Assembly (NCBI GenBank): GCA_032128395.1
Contig: JAQBGV010000046.1
Coordinates: 18,653 to 82,652, forward strand
DNA from: JAQBGV01 sp032128395
GTDB taxonomy: Bacteria; Planctomycetota; UBA8108; UBA1146
Direction: 5' to 3'
Length of the DNA: 64,000 bases
Shown here in pieces: positions 63,313 to 64,000 of this stretch. The position numbers were made by a program, and so were the translations under genes. Below the pieces are notes generated by a model. It was not told the DNA's origin. It saw nothing but the letters and a program-made list of their open reading frames with translations, and did not search any database. Numbering within the stretch: the first letter of the stretch is position 1; each line of letters opens with the position of its first letter.

Positions 63313-63696
63313 ATGCGAACCAAGATTGCGCACCGAATTGCATGCGCAATGTTCTGCCTCATTCTGAGCTACCCTTGTTCATATGCCGTATTCCGGCTCG
63401 CTGGTTCACTCACTCGCTACGACTATGGGCTGTATCTCACCTCCGAAGAGGGTTTTCTTGTGTTCGAGGCGCGAATGGAAATCCGCAGCTCCCGTTGGTG
63501 GGAGTCTCAAACGTCGGACGACACCAGGTCCCCCACGTCTGCGTTCGATAGTTTCTATCAGCCATGGATTCTGTTTGAACTTTGGGTCCGTGGGTTCGGT
63601 GGCAATCCAAGGCGCACCAAGGTGAGGTCTCCACACAAATCGAAGCGAGCCGGAATTCGCCAAATCCGGCTCGCTCGCACAAAGCTTCAGAACTGA
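63313..63696 (+). CDS. Small exported or membrane protein, unknown
   Basis: A 127-residue frame from ATG 63313 with GGAGG just upstream. The first 35 residues include a hydrophobic stretch (IACAMFCLILSYPCSYAVF), either a signal peptide or a membrane helix. The middle holds an aromatic segment (FYQPWILFELWVRG). The last 25 residues are basic and coincide with a strong stem-loop in the DNA, so the true end may be altered by a frameshift. The GC content is lower than in the rest of the window, hinting at foreign origin. Family not recognised. Confidence 0.45.
   Translation: MRTKIAHRIACAMFCLILSYPCSYAVFRLAGSLTRYDYGLYLTSEEGFLVFEARMEIRSSRWWESQTSDDTRSPTSAFDSFYQPWILFELWVRGFGGNPRRTKVRSPHKSKRAGIRQIRLARTKLQN
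63644..63675. terminator. Stem-loop near the end of the small gene
   Basis: AGCGAGCCGGA (63644-63654) pairs exactly with 63665-63675 around a 10-base loop. On the minus strand it is followed by a modest T-rich run. It overlaps the last codons of the gene at 63313-63696, so it may be a terminator for either strand or a remnant. Confidence 0.4.
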
Positions 63697-63877
63697 TTAG
63701 CCGCTTTTGTCACTGGCATTCGCAGTATGCCGAAAAAGAATGCCTTCGCTCTCCATGGCCCGGGCTTCCTCCCGCCTCAGCGTGAATGCGATATCGTTGG
63801 AGGCCTGGGTTGTTCACGTTCGTTTCCGTCGAAAGAGTTGTGACCGAATCTTGTGTTCTGTCCTGAGCTGAAAAGGC

Positions 63878-63938
63878 GGCGTATCCTCTCGGTTCGTCAC
63901 AAACCGAAATCGCCCACCCGGGCGCGAAAGGATACGCC
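63878..63938 (+). promoter_or_regulatory. Three-way-junction leader covering a ribosome site
   Basis: GGCGTATCCT (63878-63887) and AGGATACGCC (63929-63938) form a perfect 10-bp outer stem that ends at the base before ATG 63939. Inside are two hairpins: TCGGTT with AACCGA (63889-63894, 63902-63907) and CGCCC with GGGCG (63911-63915, 63920-63924). The outer 3' arm contains the ribosome site AGGA. Folding would block translation, as seen in some transposase leaders and regulatory RNAs. Confidence 0.55.
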
Positions 63939-64000
63939 ATGCCAGTGAGTCAGAAGCTACCCGATCAGGAGTCGATGGACCAACCCCGTTTCGTCCTCGA
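63939..64000 (+). CDS. Start of an unidentified gene (partial)
   Basis: ATG 63939, preceded by AAAGGA, opens a frame to the right edge: MPVSQKLPDQESMDQPRFVL. Only 20 residues are present, too few for a family call. The inverted-repeat leader next to the start would suit a mobile-element gene, but this is inference. Confidence 0.45.
   Translation, partial: MPVSQKLPDQESMDQPRFVL

Noticed and set aside
1..64000. CRISPR array, rRNA or complete insertion sequence
   Set aside because: No regularly spaced repeats, no rRNA-like sequence and no complete transposase gene were seen.

Overview
The window is GC-rich bacterial DNA that most resembles Planctomycetota. The pointers are many secreted proteins ending in paired dockerin-like calcium repeats, an ECF sigma factor / anti-sigma-vWA / giant envelope protein operon, Ser/Thr kinases with FHA, TolB-like, TPR or AAA parts, and many exported proteins of no known family. 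The phylum is an inference from gene content; there is no rRNA gene to confirm it. I found no convincing tRNA, rRNA, CRISPR array or complete insertion sequence.

Layout. 1-4070: glycan or surface-polymer genes (SAM methyltransferase, two-domain glycosyltransferase, FkbM-type methyltransferase). 4436-6952: Ser/Thr kinase with TolB-like and TPR parts. 6991-11296 (minus): two dockerin proteins with cohesin-like domains, a TPR lipoprotein and a small gene remnant. 11597-12112: GNAT acetyltransferase. 12168-17921 (minus): a 1917-residue RHS/YD-repeat protein with an N-terminal dockerin and a C-terminal triplicated motif like that of phage tail-tube proteins. 18193-19793: two lipoproteins. 20077-34625 (minus): ECF sigma factor, anti-sigma/vWA protein (one apparent frameshift) and two giant envelope proteins built from three related modules. 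35001-42099 (minus): a tripartite ABC efflux operon (Cys-rich exported protein, TolC-like lipoprotein, HlyD-like adaptor, ATPase, two FtsX-like permeases) plus an OB-fold-like lipoprotein. 42301-45766: subtilase with dockerin, and another dockerin protein. 45874-50121: VOC protein, coiled-coil protein, a frameshifted pseudogene, a ChaN-like protein and mobA. 50408-52210: protein with three dockerin modules. 52300-53816: RluA-type pseudouridine synthase and a TPR-like protein. 54007-62503: a membrane protein with a cytoplasmic FHA domain and an external metzincin-type protease, moeA, cutA, and an FHA kinase whose catalytic domain is split by an AAA ATPase-like segment. 62504-64000: gene-poor, lower GC towards the end, closing with a structured leader and the start of a gene.

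How the genes may work together. The sigma/anti-sigma/vWA/giant-module operon is a self-contained envelope system with translational coupling between sigma and anti-sigma. The FHA-metzincin and the FHA-kinase lie close together and could form a phosphorylation-gated protease circuit. The cohesin-like and dockerin-like proteins (six intact genes and one fragment) suggest an extracellular assembly system. mobA and moeA both serve molybdenum cofactor synthesis but sit in separate operons. The strongest candidates for something undescribed are the split kinase, the FHA-metzincin, the giant-module operon and the RHS tail-tube-like repeat.
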